Positions 25,740 to 33,628 of a stretch of DNA of 57,897 nt are shown here, piece after piece. The DNA is from Reyranella sp. (GTDB taxonomy: Bacteria > Pseudomonadota > Alphaproteobacteria > Reyranellales > Reyranellaceae). Location of the stretch: contig JAIEOV010000052.1 of assembly GCA_019750135.1 (NCBI GenBank), forward strand, positions 1 to 57,897, written 5' to 3'. Every line of letters starts with the position of its first letter. Position 1 is the stretch's first letter. A program made the translations under genes and the position numbers. The notes below the pieces were generated by a model. The model saw only the letters and a program-made list of their open reading frames with translations, had not been told where the DNA came from and searched no databases.

Positions 25740-26813
25740 ATGGATATGCCCAAAACGCCGATTGGCGGCAGCTCCGCCTGGACCGTGCCGCAGGTCATGC
25801 AGCGTGACGACTGGGTTTGCCGGCTGAGCGAGTCCGATGTCGTCGAGATCGACGCCGCGGTGCGCTCGACGCGCCAGCGCGGGCTCGGCATCCAGGAGAT
25901 CGAGCGCGACGACTTCCCGCTAGACCGGCTGACGACGCGTATCGGCGCGCTCAGGGCGCAGATCCGCTCCGGCCTCGGCTTCGGCTACATCAAGGGCCTG
26001 CCGGTCGAGCGCTACGACCGCGAGACCTTGATCCGCATCTACTGGGGGCTGTCGCGCCACATCGGCGATCCGATCACCCAGAACCGCAACGGCCATGTCG
26101 TGGGCCACGTCATCGCTGTCGGCGATACCGAGCAGCATCACGACCGGCGCTTGACCCAGAGCACGGCCGAGCTCTGCTTCCACACCGATTCCTGCGACGT
26201 CGTGGGCCTGCTCTGCATCAACCGCGCCGAGACCGGCGGCGAGAGCCGCATCGTGAGCGGCATCGCCGTGCACGACGAACTGATGCGGCGGCGGCCCGAC
26301 CTGCTGCCCGAGCTCTATAAGCCGATCTACATGGACCGCCGCGGCGAGGTGCCGGCGGGCAAGCAGCCGTGGTTCGGCATGCCGCTCTTCTCCTGGTATC
26401 GCGGCCAGTTCACCGGCTATTCGCCGATCCGCCAGTACATCGAATCGATGGCGCGCTTCTCCGACGCGCCGCGCATGTCGAACGCGCAGCGCGAGGCGCT
26501 CGATGTCTATTACGGCATCTGCGAGGAGGAGCGGTTTTGCCTGAAACTGCACTTCGAGCCGGGCGACATGCAGTTCCTTCAGAACCACATCGTCTTCCAC
26601 TCGCGCACCGAGTTCCTCGATGGACCCAGTGCCGAGGGGGGACCCAAGCGTCATCTGATCCGGATGTGGCTGTCGCTGCCCGATGGACGGATTCTGCCGC
26701 CGCACATGGCGGAAAAGTGGATCAACATCGCGGTCGGTACCAAGCGCGGCGGCGTGCCGACAGACAAGCCGCCGGTGATTCCGCTCGATCCGTTTACGCC
26801 CGCCTATGCTTAG
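25740..26813 (+). CDS. TauD/TfdA-like dioxygenase (third copy)
   Basis: The 357-residue enzyme has HTD in CFHTDSCDV (His148, Asp150) and a distal His in LQNHIVFHSRTEF, with Arg in KRHLIRMWLS. It belongs to a longer TauD-like branch (GYIKGLPVERYDRETL, then YWGLSRHIGDPITQN). The start at 25740 follows GAGGAGG. It probably oxidises a small organic acid under control of the divergent LysR protein. Its last codon overlaps the stop of the convergent gene at 26810. Confidence 0.88.
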   Translation: MDMPKTPIGGSSAWTVPQVMQRDDWVCRLSESDVVEIDAAVRSTRQRGLGIQEIERDDFPLDRLTTRIGALRAQIRSGLGFGYIKGLPVERYDRETLIRIYWGLSRHIGDPITQNRNGHVVGHVIAVGDTEQHHDRRLTQSTAELCFHTDSCDVVGLLCINRAETGGESRIVSGIAVHDELMRRRPDLLPELYKPIYMDRRGEVPAGKQPWFGMPLFSWYRGQFTGYSPIRQYIESMARFSDAPRMSNAQREALDVYYGICEEERFCLKLHFEPGDMQFLQNHIVFHSRTEFLDGPSAEGGPKRHLIRMWLSLPDGRILPPHMAEKWINIAVGTKRGGVPTDKPPVIPLDPFTPAYA

Positions 26814-27379
26814 CCGCTGGCCGATGGGCCGCGGTAGTTGGCTCCGCCAATGAAGCGGTCGATCTCGGCATCGGTGATCGGCCGGCCGCGTGGCTCGCAC
26901 CGCACGGCGAAGAGGATCCACTGGTAACCAGCGCCCTGCGCCGGGCCGTACCGCCGGATGCCGACGCAGGCGTCGCCGGACGCACTGGTGAAGGTCATGT
27001 AGTCGGCGCCGCCGCGATTGCCGAGCGCCGAGAAGTTGGCGAGGTTGCTGCCATCGCGCATCTCGGAGCGGATCGCCTGCTTCATGGAGGCGTTTTCCAT
27101 GAGGCCGGCGCCGAGGCTGGTCGCCTCGACCAGATAGTAGAAGACGCCACCGCCGCTCGCCATCCACCCCCGGAAGGTACCGCCGGCATTGCCGCCCCAG
27201 CCATTCTCACCCCCGGCGTAGTTCTGCGTCGTGCTGCATTTGAGGCCAGCCGGCACGGTGATACGCGAGTGGCTGCAATCGATGCCGTACCAGCGCGGCG
27301 CCTCCTGGCCGACGGACGGGCTGGCCACCAGCAACGCCGAAACTGCAAGGGCCAGGATGCACAAAAGTCTATGGTTCAT
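26810..27379 (-). CDS. Exported protein of unknown function
   Basis: The 189-residue protein has a signal peptide (ending SPSVGQEAP) and a Gly-rich mature part (NYAGGENGWGGNAGGTFRGW). Further segments are GGVFYYLVEATSLGAG and WILFAVRCEPRGRPITD. It is predicted to be periplasmic. I do not recognise the family. Four cysteines may form two disulfides. It converges with and slightly overlaps the dioxygenase gene, so there is no room for a terminator between them. Confidence 0.65.
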   Translation of the reverse strand: MNHRLLCILALAVSALLVASPSVGQEAPRWYGIDCSHSRITVPAGLKCSTTQNYAGGENGWGGNAGGTFRGWMASGGGVFYYLVEATSLGAGLMENASMKQAIRSEMRDGSNLANFSALGNRGGADYMTFTSASGDACVGIRRYGPAQGAGYQWILFAVRCEPRGRPITDAEIDRFIGGANYRGPSASG

Positions 27380-27463
27380 TGGATAGTTCCCCCATGACTT
27401 CCCTTACAACATGCCGGCGGGCTAATGCCTAGTGGCACCTCGGTCGGACGCTCGGAGTTTGCA

Positions 27464-28438
27464 GTGAGATACGTACGTGGGACGGCGCTGAACGCGATTT
27501 CGGACTATGCAATCGCCGAGGGCGCCGCGCCGCAGCCTGCGCCTGGACAGGTCCAGATCAAGGTCGCTGCCTGCGGCATCGGCTACGTCGATGTCCTGGT
27601 GGCGCTGGGCGGCTACCAAGTGAAGCCCAGCCTGCCGCACACGCCCGGCCAGGAGATTGCCGGCACGGTCGCCGCGATCGGCGATGGCGTGACCGATTTT
27701 TCGGTCGGCGACCGCGTCCTGGCGGCAGCGCAGGGCGGGTTCGCCGAGTACGCCGTCGCTCCGCTTGGCAGCGTGGTCCGCATCCCCGAAAGTCTCGCGT
27801 TCGCGGCCGCGGCGAGCCTGCGGCTCAACTACCTCACGGCGCTGCATGGACTGCGCGACCGCGCGACCCTGCAGAAGGGCGAGCGCCTGCTCGTGCTGGG
27901 CGCCGCTGGCGGCGTCGGCATCGCCGCCGTCCAGATCGGCAAGCTTCTGGGCGCCGAGGTGATCGCCGTGGCCTCGACGGAGGAGAAGCGTGCCTTCGCG
28001 CGCCAAGGCGGCGCGGATCGGGTCCTCGACAGCGCCGTCGAAGGCTGGCGCGATCGATTGAAGGGAGCCTGCAACGGCGGCGGGCCGGACGTGGTCTTCG
28101 ACCCGTTGTGCGGGCACCTGTTCGAGCCGGCCTTCCGCTCGCTCGCCTGGCGCGGACGGCATCTCGTCGTCGGCTTCGTCGGCGGCGAAATCCCTCGCCT
28201 GCGCGTCAATCTCCCACTGATGAAGGGGGCGGCCCTGGTCGGTGTCGACGTCCGTCAGTTCGTGCTGTTCGAACGCGCCAAGGCGGCGGCCGAGATCGAG
28301 GAACTGATCGCGTGGGCGGGCGAGGGCCGGCTTTCGCCGGCTGTCGGCAGGCGCTTCCCCTTCACCGATTTCGCCGCGGCGATGGCGCATGCACACAGCG
28401 GCCGCGGCATGGGCAAGACGGTCCTGGAGATCGCCTGA
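27464..28438 (+). CDS. Zinc-free NADPH:quinone oxidoreductase (MDR family)
   Basis: The 324-residue protein is a medium-chain reductase: N-terminal GroES-like domain (APQPAPGQVQIKVAACGIGY, then PHTPGQEIAGTVAAIGDGV) and a Rossmann domain with AAGGVGIAAVQIGKLLGAEV. It lacks the zinc-ligand Cys cluster, so it belongs to the quinone oxidoreductase branch that reduces quinones or enoyl compounds with NADPH. GTG 27464 follows GGAG at good spacing and gives a family-like start; an ATG at 27425 would add 13 residues. It converges with the second ABC permease pair. Confidence 0.87.
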   Translation: MRYVRGTALNAISDYAIAEGAAPQPAPGQVQIKVAACGIGYVDVLVALGGYQVKPSLPHTPGQEIAGTVAAIGDGVTDFSVGDRVLAAAQGGFAEYAVAPLGSVVRIPESLAFAAAASLRLNYLTALHGLRDRATLQKGERLLVLGAAGGVGIAAVQIGKLLGAEVIAVASTEEKRAFARQGGADRVLDSAVEGWRDRLKGACNGGGPDVVFDPLCGHLFEPAFRSLAWRGRHLVVGFVGGEIPRLRVNLPLMKGAALVGVDVRQFVLFERAKAAAEIEELIAWAGEGRLSPAVGRRFPFTDFAAAMAHAHSGRGMGKTVLEIA

Positions 28439-28445
28439 CCGGCCT

Positions 28446-29369
28446 TTACAGACGCCTCTCGCTTCTAGGGTCGAGCGCGTCCTGCAGCCCGTCGCCCAGG
28501 AAATTGAAGGCGATGACCGTCAGGAAGATCATCAGCCCCGGCAGCAGCGCTAGCACCGGCGCCTGCTGCAGCAGCTCCTGCGCCCCGGTCAGCATGTTGC
28601 CCCAACTGGCGGCCGGCGGCTGGGTGCCGAGGCCGAGGAAGGACAGCGTCGATTCGAGCAGGACCAGCCCGCCGATCGACAGCGTCGTGGCGACCACCAG
28701 CGAGCCCGCGGCGTTGGGCAGGATGTGGCGGAACATGATGCGCTCCGGCCGTGCGCCCAGCGCCTTGGCGGCGCGGGTGAAGTCGCGAGCCTTGAGCGAC
28801 AGCGTCTCGGCGCGCACCAGGCGCGCCACGGTCGTCCAGCCGGTCAGCGACACGATGAAGACGATGCGATAGAGCGAGAAGGTCTCCGACTGGGCGATCT
28901 CGACCGGCACGCCGATCTTGCGGGGATCGACGGCGGCCAGCACGATCAGCAGCGGCAGCATGGGGAGCGCGATCACGCCGTCGGTGACGCGCATCAGCAC
29001 CGCGTCGAGCCGGCCGCCGAGATAGCCCGCCACCACGCCGATCAGGGCGCCGATGACGGCCGACAGGAGCGCGCCCGAGACGCCGACCAGCAGCGACACG
29101 CGCCCGCCGTCGAGCAGGCGCTGGAAGAGATCGCGGCCGAGATCGTCGGTGCCGAGCCAATGCTCGGCCGAGGGCGGCTCGAAGCGGCGGAAGAGGTCGG
29201 TCGCCGTGGGATCGATGCCGCGCCAGTCGGCGATCCACGGCGCGGCGAGCGACAGGACCAGCAACACCAGCAGGAAGATCAGCGAGGCCAGCGCCAGGCG
29301 ATGGCGCACCAGGCGGGTCCATACCAGCCATCCCGGGCTGGGCGATGGATTTGAGGCGATGTCGCTCAT
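28446..29369 (-). CDS. ABC transporter permease, DppC type (second system)
   Basis: The 307-residue inner-membrane protein has the family segment WLGTDDLGRDLFQR (about 71-84), the EAA-type loop DFTRAAKALGARPERI (about 197-212) and the ending NFLGDGLQDALDPRSE. It is the last gene of a minus-strand cluster (binding protein, DppB-type, DppC-type). No ATPase gene follows: the next gene is on the other strand. Its start is embedded in a 14-bp tandem duplication that also doubles its ribosome-binding site. Confidence 0.92.
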   Translation of the reverse strand: MSDIASNPSPSPGWLVWTRLVRHRLALASLIFLLVLLVLSLAAPWIADWRGIDPTATDLFRRFEPPSAEHWLGTDDLGRDLFQRLLDGGRVSLLVGVSGALLSAVIGALIGVVAGYLGGRLDAVLMRVTDGVIALPMLPLLIVLAAVDPRKIGVPVEIAQSETFSLYRIVFIVSLTGWTTVARLVRAETLSLKARDFTRAAKALGARPERIMFRHILPNAAGSLVVATTLSIGGLVLLESTLSFLGLGTQPPAASWGNMLTGAQELLQQAPVLALLPGLMIFLTVIAFNFLGDGLQDALDPRSERRL

Positions 29370-29394
29370 GCGCCCCTCATCATGCGCCCCTCAT
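29367..29394 (-). repeat. 14-bp tandem duplication carrying RBS and start codon
   Basis: CATGCGCCCCTCAT occurs twice in a row (29367-29380, 29381-29394) and a third time in part. On the coding strand each unit reads ATGAGGGGCGCATG, that is, a Shine-Dalgarno followed by an ATG. The downstream unit starts the DppC-type gene. The upstream unit overlaps the DppB-type stop and would start only a five-residue peptide. Confidence 0.75.
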
Positions 29395-30371
29395 CATGCG
29401 GCAGTCTCGATCGACACGCGCGGGTCGACCCAGGCGTAGGCGAGGTCGGCCAGGAGGTTGCCGAGTATGGTGGCGAGCGTGGCGACCAGCAGGCCGACCA
29501 GGGCGAGGTTGTAGTCGTTGTCGAGGATGGCCTGGTAGATCGCCTTCCCCATGCCCGGCCAGGCGAACATGGTCTCGGTGATCAGCGCGCCCGAGAACAG
29601 CCCGCCGAAGGACAGCGCCAGGATGGTGAGCACCGGCGCCAGCGCATTGCCGAAGGCATGGCCCCAGCGCACGCGGCCCTCGGGCAGGCCCTTGGCGCGG
29701 GCGGTGCGGACATAGTCCTGGCGCAGCGCCTCGATCATGGCGCCGCGCATGAAGCGGGTGTAGCCGCCGACCTGGACCAGCACGAGCGTGGTGACCGGCA
29801 GGACGAGATAGCGAACGCGATCGCCGAGCGCCGCGAACCATGACGTGCCGGGACGGATGTCGGCCTGGCCGCCGGCCGGCAGCCAGCCGAGCTTCACGGC
29901 GAACAGCGTGATCAGCAGCAGGGCGAGCCAGAAGGGTGGGGTCGAGATGCCGCCGAAGCAGAGTAGGTTGATCAAATAGTCGGTGCGGCTGCGTGGCCGC
30001 GACGCCGCCCAGATGCCGAGCGGCAGGGCTATGGCGACGGCGATGACGAAGGCCAGCCCCGCCAGGACGAAGGTGTTGACCAGCCTCGGCCACAGTACGG
30101 TCAGCACCGGCTGGCTGAAGGTGCGCGAGTAGCCGAAGTTTCCCTGCAGCGCCTGCCAGGCCCACGCCGCGTAGCGTTCGAGCAGGGGCTTGTCGAGACC
30201 GTAGACGGCGCGCAGGCGGGCCGCGTCCTCGCTCCGCATGTTGGGATCGCCCGCGATCATCATGTCGATGGGATCGCCCGGCATCAGGCCGATCAGCAGG
30301 TAGACCACGAAGCTCATTAGCGCGAGCGTGACGACGGTCTGGACGGCCCGGCTGGCGAGGTAACGGCTCAT
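29394..30371 (-). CDS. ABC transporter permease, DppB type (second system)
   Basis: The 325-residue inner-membrane protein shows the DppB pattern: N-terminal helix and PGDPIDMMI (about 31-39), then the EAA loop DYVRTARAKGLPEGRV (about 219-234) and FAWPGMGKAIYQAI. It forms the channel with the DppC-type protein encoded just downstream. The start codon touches REPIN copy C, which separates it from the binding-protein gene. The ATPases must come from elsewhere in the genome. Confidence 0.92.
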   Translation of the reverse strand: MSRYLASRAVQTVVTLALMSFVVYLLIGLMPGDPIDMMIAGDPNMRSEDAARLRAVYGLDKPLLERYAAWAWQALQGNFGYSRTFSQPVLTVLWPRLVNTFVLAGLAFVIAVAIALPLGIWAASRPRSRTDYLINLLCFGGISTPPFWLALLLITLFAVKLGWLPAGGQADIRPGTSWFAALGDRVRYLVLPVTTLVLVQVGGYTRFMRGAMIEALRQDYVRTARAKGLPEGRVRWGHAFGNALAPVLTILALSFGGLFSGALITETMFAWPGMGKAIYQAILDNDYNLALVGLLVATLATILGNLLADLAYAWVDPRVSIETAA

Positions 30372-30432
30372 GGAGCGCGGACCTCCAGGTCCGCATCATG
30401 ATCATGAGCGGACCTGGAGGTCCGCGCTCCCA
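30371..30432. repeat. REPIN copy C (inverted REP pair)
   Basis: A 62-bp palindrome with outer GGAGCGCGG...CGCGCTCCC, CTCCAG- and CTGGAG-centred mini-hairpins and centre ATCATGATCATGA. It lies between the stop of the binding-protein gene (30440) and the start of the DppB-type gene (30371), inside one transcription unit. There it could stabilise the upstream message or reduce read-through. Confidence 0.85.
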
Positions 30433-30439
30433 AATTCAC

Positions 30440-32086
30440 CTAGTTCTCCCAGCGCCACTGCTCGATCCACAGGGTCGAGCTGTTGAGATGGCCGGTCGGC
30501 ACGACGCCCTTGAGCTGCTTGGGGATGACGAACGGATCGACGCGAAAGAACAATGGCAGCACCGGCAGATCATCGGCGTGGATGCGCTGGATGTCGGCAA
30601 AGATCTTCTTGCGCTTCGCCGGATCGAGCTCGCGCTCGGCGGCGTCGAGCGCGGCGTCCATGGCGGGACTGCGGTAGCCCGGATAGTTCTGGCCGCTCCA
30701 GGCATTCTCGGCCGAGGGGATCTCCTTGGAATGCAGCGTCGAGCGCGGCACGCCCTCGGGGCTTTGCACCCAAGCGTACATGGCGAGGCCGGTAAACTGC
30801 CGGCGGTTGAGGCCTTCGGAGAAGATGCGCGGCGGTTCGGCCTTGATGCGCAGGTCGACGCCGACCTGGCGGAGCTGGCTCTGGACCACCTGCGCCACCA
30901 GTTCGCGCACGCGGTTGCCGGCGGTGGTCGTGATCTCAATCGACAGTCGCTCGCCCTTGGCGTTGTGGCGCACGCCGCTCTTGATGTCCTTGAAGCCCGC
31001 CTCGTCGAGCAGCTTGCGCGCCTGCGCGGCGTCGTACGGGTAGTGCCTGGTATCCGGGGTGAACATCGGATCGAGCTGGCTGATCGGTCCGTCGGCCACC
31101 GGCTGCTTGCCCTCGAACAGCTTCTCGGAGATCGCCTTTCGATCGATCGCCATCAGGACGGCCTGGCGCACGCGGAGATCTTCCAGCAGCTTGTTGTCGA
31201 GCATGGTGTCGATGTGCTCATAGATCAGCGCGGGCTTGTAGATGAAGTCGTACTTGTCCTTGTGGCGCTTCTCGAAGGCCAGCACCTGGTCGAGCGACAG
31301 GCCGAGCTCGCCCAGCACGTAGTCGACATTGCCCGACAGCAGGTTGGCTTCGAGTGCCGCCGTGTTCTCGATGATCTTGACGACGATGCGCTTGAAGTGA
31401 GGCTTCTCGCCGGTCCAGGTCGGGTTCTGCTCCAGCACGACTCGGTTGCCGGGCACGACCTCGACGATGCGGAAGGGGCCAAAATACAGGCCCGGATTGG
31501 TCGAGTTGGTGTCGAAAGCCGTCTTGTTTCGGTACTCGGCGGGATTGGCGTCGAAGATCGGCTTCTCGATGTGAGCCGGCAGGAGCTGCAGGCCGATGCT
31601 GTTGTAGTCGAAGGTAACGCGGTCGATCGTCATCGTGAAACGCCGATCGTCCTTGGCGTCGAACTTGATGATGCGCCGGTAGCCTTCGGATGAGGCGACG
31701 CCTGAAAGCGGATGCTTGCCCACCTCCAGCGTGAAGGCGACGTCCTTCGCGGTGACGGGCGTGCCGTCGCCCCATTTGAGATCGCGCAGCTCGATGTCGA
31801 TCTCCATGCCTTTCTTGCCATCGGTAAGATCGACGACGCGGGCCTTGCCGTTCTCCACCGTCGGCAGCTCGACGCAGGTCATGCAGACGAGTTTCGACTC
31901 GGCGTTCCAGGCAGTGACCGGCCGCGCGGTCATGTTGCTGATCAGCGACTTGGCCAGCATCGAGCTGATCAGCGGATTCCAGGTGCCCGGCGACTGGGTC
32001 ATGCCGACCACCAGCTCATCCTTGGCGCGGGCAGGACTCGTCAGCGCGGCGAGTGCGAGGAGTACAAAAAGAATGCGGCGGATCAT
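30440..32086 (-). CDS. Dipeptide-type ABC substrate-binding protein (second system)
   Basis: The 548-residue protein has a signal peptide (MIRRILFVLLALAALTSPAR) and SBP_bac_5 features: VGMTQSPGTWNPLIS, LKWGDGTPVTAKDVAFTLEV and YFGPFRIVEVVPGNRV. ATG 32086 is preferred; a TTG at 32095 is in frame. No good Shine-Dalgarno is visible. The left inverted repeat of the RAYT element ends only 18 bases upstream, so its native promoter may have been displaced. It feeds the two permeases encoded downstream. Ligand unknown. Confidence 0.9.
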   Translation of the reverse strand: MIRRILFVLLALAALTSPARAKDELVVGMTQSPGTWNPLISSMLAKSLISNMTARPVTAWNAESKLVCMTCVELPTVENGKARVVDLTDGKKGMEIDIELRDLKWGDGTPVTAKDVAFTLEVGKHPLSGVASSEGYRRIIKFDAKDDRRFTMTIDRVTFDYNSIGLQLLPAHIEKPIFDANPAEYRNKTAFDTNSTNPGLYFGPFRIVEVVPGNRVVLEQNPTWTGEKPHFKRIVVKIIENTAALEANLLSGNVDYVLGELGLSLDQVLAFEKRHKDKYDFIYKPALIYEHIDTMLDNKLLEDLRVRQAVLMAIDRKAISEKLFEGKQPVADGPISQLDPMFTPDTRHYPYDAAQARKLLDEAGFKDIKSGVRHNAKGERLSIEITTTAGNRVRELVAQVVQSQLRQVGVDLRIKAEPPRIFSEGLNRRQFTGLAMYAWVQSPEGVPRSTLHSKEIPSAENAWSGQNYPGYRSPAMDAALDAAERELDPAKRKKIFADIQRIHADDLPVLPLFFRVDPFVIPKQLKGVVPTGHLNSSTLWIEQWRWEN

Positions 32087-32104
32087 CGTCGCCAAAGTCG
32101 CATA

Positions 32105-32740
32105 TGCGCTGGGGGCGCGCCACTCCAGTGGCGCGTCATGCCTTCAGACGAGCACTGCCATAGGGCCAAAGAGATGGGTCGTTCACCAAGCCAGCTTTGA
32201 CTGGATTTTGGTCAATGTACTCGATGGTCGCATTGAAATGGCCCTCGTTCCTGATGAACCGGTCCCAGTATTCGGTTTGCCAGAAAGGCCCGGTTCGTCC
32301 GAGCTGCTGGTTGGCGTGACGAGCCGTGTAGCGCTTCCACGAACCGACAGCGTCGCCAAGAGGGGCGCCGGGCAGCACGGAAAACAGGACGTGCACGTGG
32401 TTCGGCATGATCGTCCAGGCGTGTAGGCGATAGCGGTCGCCATCAAAAGCAAAGAACGCGTTCTCGACAAGTCGGGCGATTGGCTCCGATCTTAGCCAGC
32501 AAGAGCCCCAGCCACGGTCGAGCAGTTCGTGGCGCAAAGTCTCTGGCCGATCTGCGTCCCTAAGGCGTTCAAGCGCCTCGACCGGAAGGCTATCGGCAAG
32601 TCGGAACGTGACGAACTGGATGACGTCTTGCGAATCGAAGTGCGGCAGGTAGTTGCGAGAATGCCAGCCCTTGTGGCTCATTCATTGACGCTAACTCTGT
32701 CCGCCATGACGCGCCACTGGAGTGGCGCGCCCCCAGCGCA
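32105..32740 (-). mobile_element. RAYT element bounded by perfect 36-bp inverted REP sequences
   Basis: The ends 32105-32140 and 32705-32740 are exact inverted copies of 36 bases. Each contains the mini-hairpin GCGCCACTCCAGTGGCGC and ends inward in TCATG. Between them lies one gene, a REP-associated tyrosine transposase. The element starts 3 bases after the pyrE stop and ends 18 bases before the binding-protein start. The end structure matches the three REPINs in this window. Unlike classical insertion sequences, RAYTs are usually single-copy domesticated genes. Confidence 0.88.
32136..32681 (-). CDS. REP-associated tyrosine transposase (RAYT, IS200-like Y1 family)
   Basis: The 181-residue protein has the HUH motif in MPNHVHVLF (His95, His97). 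A likely catalytic Tyr155 lies in ATIEYIDQNPVKAGL, a diagnostic RAYT segment, followed by LWPYGSA. N-terminal VTFRLADSLP and FWQTEYWDRFIR also match. These enzymes nick and rejoin single-stranded DNA at REP hairpins via a 5'-phosphotyrosine. All key residues look intact. The stop codon lies inside the left inverted repeat. No strong Shine-Dalgarno is seen. Confidence 0.92.
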   Translation of the reverse strand: MSHKGWHSRNYLPHFDSQDVIQFVTFRLADSLPVEALERLRDADRPETLRHELLDRGWGSCWLRSEPIARLVENAFFAFDGDRYRLHAWTIMPNHVHVLFSVLPGAPLGDAVGSWKRYTARHANQQLGRTGPFWQTEYWDRFIRNEGHFNATIEYIDQNPVKAGLVNDPSLWPYGSARLKA

Positions 32741-32743
32741 CCG

Positions 32744-33526
32744 TCACCGCGCCAGCGTCGGCCGCGGCGCCGGCGGGCGGCCGCCGTGGTTGGCGGACCA
32801 TTGCTCGGGCGCCTCGAGGAAGGCGCGGGTCTCGGCCAAACCCTTCTCGTCGAAGTATTTGTGCTTCGCCGCCGCCTCCAGCGCGTCCCACCAGGTGGCG
32901 AGCGCGTGCAGCTTGACGCCGCCGGCCGCCAGCATCTCCACGCTCTGCGGGAAGATGCCGTAGTGGAAGATCACGAAGCAGTCGGTGACCTTGGCCTCGG
33001 CCTTCTTCAGCGCCTCGATAAAGACCAGCTTGCTGCCGCCGTCGGTGGCGAGATCCTCGACCAGCAGCACGCGCTTGCCGGGCTTGAGGTCGCCCTCGAT
33101 CTGGGCCATGCGGCCGAAACCCTTGGGCTGCTTGCGCACGTAGATCATCGGCTTCTTTGCCAGCGCCGCCAGGAAGGCGGCGAACGGGATGCCGGCGGTC
33201 TCGCCGCCCGCCACCACGTCGATCTTGTTCCAGCCGATGTCGCGATCGATCATTTTGAGCGCGTGGCTCATGATCTTGGCGCGTGCCTCGGGGAAGGAGA
33301 TCAGCTTCCGGCAGTCGATATAGACCGGGCTCGCCCGTCCCGAGGTGAAGATGTACGGGTTCTCGGGCCGGCAGTGGATGGCCTCGATCTCCAGCAGCAG
33401 GCGCGCGGTGTCCCGCGCCTCGGTCGCGCCGCTGGCCCGAGCCGAATTTGCCTTGCCGTTCAACTTGTTGGCCGAACCGTTCAGAGCTTCAGCGGCCGGC
33501 GTCTTGCTCTTCTTCTTCGTCGCCAT
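32744..33526 (-). CDS. pyrE: Orotate phosphoribosyltransferase
   Basis: The 260-residue enzyme joins orotate to PRPP to make OMP in pyrimidine synthesis. Visible marks are IFTSGRASPVYIDCRKLISF (orotate-site region), the lysine-rich loop KKPMIYVRKQPKGFG and the PRPP motif VLLVEDLATDGGSK. An N-terminal extension of about 40 residues rich in Lys/Ala/Asn (MATKKKSKTPAAEALNGSAN) precedes the catalytic domain and looks disordered. The stop lies 3 bases from the RAYT element. It is the only recognisable housekeeping biosynthesis gene of the window. Confidence 0.88.
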   Translation of the reverse strand: MATKKKSKTPAAEALNGSANKLNGKANSARASGATEARDTARLLLEIEAIHCRPENPYIFTSGRASPVYIDCRKLISFPEARAKIMSHALKMIDRDIGWNKIDVVAGGETAGIPFAAFLAALAKKPMIYVRKQPKGFGRMAQIEGDLKPGKRVLLVEDLATDGGSKLVFIEALKKAEAKVTDCFVIFHYGIFPQSVEMLAAGGVKLHALATWWDALEAAAKHKYFDEKGLAETRAFLEAPEQWSANHGGRPPAPRPTLAR

Positions 33527-33628
33527 TGACTGCCTTTCCCCCGATCGGCTTGCGACAAAATGACGGCCGAGTGTTTAGCGTCCATACAGAGGACCGGCAA
33601 GGGCGAGAGCGATTCTGGACCTCCGAAG

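Noticed and set aside
32084..32104. Six-codon ATG...TGA frame overlapping the start of the second binding protein
   Set aside because: It could be an upstream mini-frame, but it has no ribosome-binding site and is too short to separate from chance.
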